From contig OAPG01000002.1 of the NCBI GenBank assembly GCA_900208305.1, forward strand, positions 1,426,001-1,490,000: DNA of 64,000 bases, written 5' to 3'. Under the pieces are notes generated by a model, which did not search any database, was not told the DNA's origin, and saw only the letters and a program-made list of their open reading frames with translations. Source of the stretch: Melanopsichium pennsylvanicum. Lineage: Eukaryota > Basidiomycota > Ustilaginomycetes > Ustilaginales. Position numbers and translations under genes: made by a program. Below, one piece after another: positions 61,887 through 64,000 of this stretch (positions are counted from its first letter, which is position 1; each line of letters opens with the position of its first letter).

Positions 61887-63686
61887 TGAACAGGATCGGA
61901 AGAGTAGCAGTGTTACAATAATGACGAGCTTGTACATGATTGAATGTAATTTTTATGGGAAATTTGGAAACTGTGTGGCTCGACGAGGGGAAGTTTGTGA
62001 CCATCGAGACGGTCATCGACGTCAGATATCGGAGTCGAAACGTGATTAGGTGAGGGGCTAAAGATGCTCGAACGCGTCTAGCTGCTTTCGATAGGAATGA
62101 GGCGGAGATTTTGCGCGGGTAAGCGCATTTGACGCAGATGAAGGACGTATGAGGCTGAACAAGCGAGTTGGTGGGGTGTACCCATATGAAGTCATCGAGC
62201 CACTTGCGGTTTCTTGTAATACATGGCACGATTCCGATCATTGTGGGTCAAGTCAAACAATGAAGAGACGATATTTACAGTACAGTATGCACACATTGTT
62301 ATCCTGTAGGGTAGCGTGTATACGGTATTAGAGTTGCTGCCAACGCCCACTCGACATAGAGACGTCGGCTTCAACAAACCATGCGGCTAACACTGTGAAT
62401 ATGCGACTACTGTCTCTTCATATTCGTTTTGCCTCTCCCACCGTGGGCTGAGAATTAGAATGGGTATCACTCTCGAAACAAGCAGTGTCCGAGCTTGTCA
62501 TTTTGAAATGCGCTCGGGCGTGTTGCTTCTTCTTCCGTTTCGTCTGTGCAGTATTTTCGAGCGGAGAATGTGAGTTTCTCACAATCCCCACCACGTCGAT
62601 ACCGCAATCATGCCGCCACTTTAGAAACCAACGAAAATAAACTCATATCCCCCAGCAAAATAGTTTTTGTCGGAGACCGACCTTGTCGAGCTTCGTAATG
62701 ATGTAGTAGCCATCCCAAATCGAAGAGCAAGATACTAGATGTAGTGCGATTTACCAGCACAGAAAGAGGCTACGGATGTTGATGCAACCGCGGTTGCCGG
62801 TGTTGCCTACTGTTCAAGAAACATGCCGTTTCGATGGTGACGGTGACTACGCCTAGCAAGATCATCGTGTTTTGAATCGCAAGTCGTCCTCGAATGGCGT
62901 TCGTCCTCGAAATCTTACCAGGATGGCACCATGCTCTACATCGTTGTACCCGGCTATTTTTCTTTGCTCAGTGTTCTCTTGAGCTCGAAGACAAGCCCAC
63001 ATTACTGTGATCACCATGTCGCTCGCCTACGAAACTGAAAGTTGATGAAGCGAGACGAAACGGCAATTGTCACGTTTTTGGTTTCAACCATCCGACAGCG
63101 ACCACCCGCCGGCCGCCCACCCACCCCTCACAAAAGATTCATTAAGCCACGCATCCAACTGATGCTTCTTTCACCTCCACGCTTCCTAGAGCGGAAGCTA
63201 TGTCCACATACTGTATGTATGTAGCGGCAGCCGGTACCTTCATCACCACATGAAAGCAAATGAGATTACGCGAAGTTTCGTTCGCCGTGCCCACCATGAC
63301 CACAACAACTCGGGTTCCGACTCAGAGCCTTTCTCGTCCCGTCAACCTTGCATCAATCGGCGTCCGGTGGCAACCGAAAGCAGAACTCGAACACAGACCA
63401 AATACAAAAGCAGGAGCAAGAGAAATAGTTTAACTTTAATAGGCAAGAATAAGAGCAAGGGGAGGGGAAAGGTTAAAGCGACAAGAGCGTAACCATTTCT
63501 GAGCCGACTAGCGCCGCAGCGAGTCTCAGCGCGATCTTTGTTTTGAACCTTCACCCAGCCCTCGCAAGCCCTCAACCAACCTATCGCCCATCTCTTTTTC
63601 GTATCTTCCGGCTCTGTTTGACTTTCCGTCCATTGTATTCTGTCTGGAGAAGACGCCGACAAAGGCTCGGTGTCATCCCCTTGACC
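61887..63686. promoter_or_regulatory. 1.8 kb intergenic region upstream of the right-edge gene
   Basis: 3' region of the phosphatase gene, then probable promoter and leader of the gene at the right edge. TACAGTA/TACTGTA motifs occur as an overlapping pair at 62276-62287 and at 63210-63216. Short frames on both strands (60-120 codons) lack coding character; none is supported. Confidence 0.5.
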
Positions 63687-64000
63687 ATGTTCAATCAGAA
63701 ACAACCAAATGGAAGGCAAGCCGAGCCTATCAATCGCGGCATGCATCTTCCTTCTTTCAAGGACTTGGTAGCCTTCAGTAATGGCGACAGACATGCAGAT
63801 GCGCATCGGTCGAGTCAAAAGTCAAGACGATGGGATGGCATTGATGCCGCATTGCCTCTGCAAGGCGATCTTGACCAACCTAGCGTTCATGTCGATGTCA
63901 ACCGCATTTCTTACCAACATCACCGTCAGAACGAGCCTCAAGCCCATCGGCGTCCCAACCTTCGCGCGCGTCCGGAGGAGCAAGCTGCTCAAGACGATGG
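63687..64000 (+). CDS. 5' part of an unrecognised gene, cut by the window edge
   Basis: An ATG at 63687 opens a frame that is still open at the end of the window: 104 codons plus two bases. The visible protein is hydrophilic, basic and Gln/His/Arg-rich, with one ordered-looking segment GMHLPSFKDLVAFSNGD near residues 19-35. LPS(I/F)-xx-L(L/V) stretches occur near the N-terminus of several fungal zinc-finger transcription factors, but this is a weak hint. No domain is visible, so the product is unknown. The codon pattern and lack of stops support a real gene; the start could change if an upstream exon exists. Confidence 0.5.
   Translation, partial: MFNQKQPNGRQAEPINRGMHLPSFKDLVAFSNGDRHADAHRSSQKSRRWDGIDAALPLQGDLDQPSVHVDVNRISYQHHRQNEPQAHRRPNLRARPEEQAAQDD

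Noticed and set aside
61876..62241. 121-codon minus-strand frame beyond the phosphatase gene
   Set aside because: It overlaps the 3' end of the phosphatase gene and has no family resemblance or codon support.

Overview
The window is nuclear DNA of a fungus, most likely a basidiomycete smut (Ustilaginomycotina). The evidence is the gene content (calcineurin B, Ira-type RasGAP, Vac14, Sec18, CCT1, Sm F, TCTP, LisH-type regulator), mostly intron-poor genes with very long uninterrupted reading frames, short GT-AG introns where they exist, and intergenic DNA rich in CT/GA, CA and mononucleotide tracts. The species cannot be fixed from sequence alone. I see no transposon, CRISPR array, prophage or bacterial-style operon.

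Layout, left to right: an unrecognised disordered protein (+, 298-4083); GMF/Aim7 actin regulator (-, 2 exons, 4513-5217); mitochondrial-looking Gfo/Idh/MocA oxidoreductase (-, 6002-7393); aminopeptidase P (-, 9010-10962); Nam8/Csx1-type RNA-binding protein (+, 12981-16127); tubulin cofactor A (-, 4 exons, 16606-17499); USP36/Ubp16-type deubiquitinase (-, 17867-20191); Vac14 (+, 20968-24414); proteasome beta1/Pre3 (-, 24799-25467); calcineurin B (+, 26569-27096); mitochondrial ribosomal protein uS13m (-, 2 exons, 27637-28508); LisH regulator (-, 29314-32712); a 3.4 kb repeat-rich intergenic region; CCT1 (+, 36141-37817); Sm F (-, 2 exons, 38304-38945); GPH/SLC45-type sugar transporter (+, 39867-41852); a 3008-residue Ira/neurofibromin RasGAP (+, 2 exons, 43600-52738); TCTP (+, 2 exons, 53548-54763); tRNA-Asn(GTT) (-, 55257-55330); Sec18/NSF (+, 55797-58454); Nudix hydrolase of the diphosphoinositol type (-, 2 exons, 58547-59138); a PDP/Ptc5-type PP2C phosphatase (+, 59454-61886); and the 5' part of an unrecognised gene running off the right edge (+, 63687-end).

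The genes are ordinary housekeeping and signalling functions in mixed orientation, with no cluster suggesting one pathway. There are loose themes only: Ras/cAMP-type control (RasGAP, LisH regulator), calcium signalling (calcineurin B), protein folding and turnover (CCT1, TBCA, Pre3, deubiquitinase), membrane traffic (Sec18, Vac14) and mitochondria (uS13m, PDP-type phosphatase, Gfo/Idh protein). I did not find a convincing undescribed system. The most useful discoveries are hidden gene structures (first exons of 4, 6 and 9 nt; a four-exon TBCA), an RRM protein that has lost one RRM and gained an insertion in another, an in-frame optional intron, and a recurrent TACTGTA motif in intergenic DNA.
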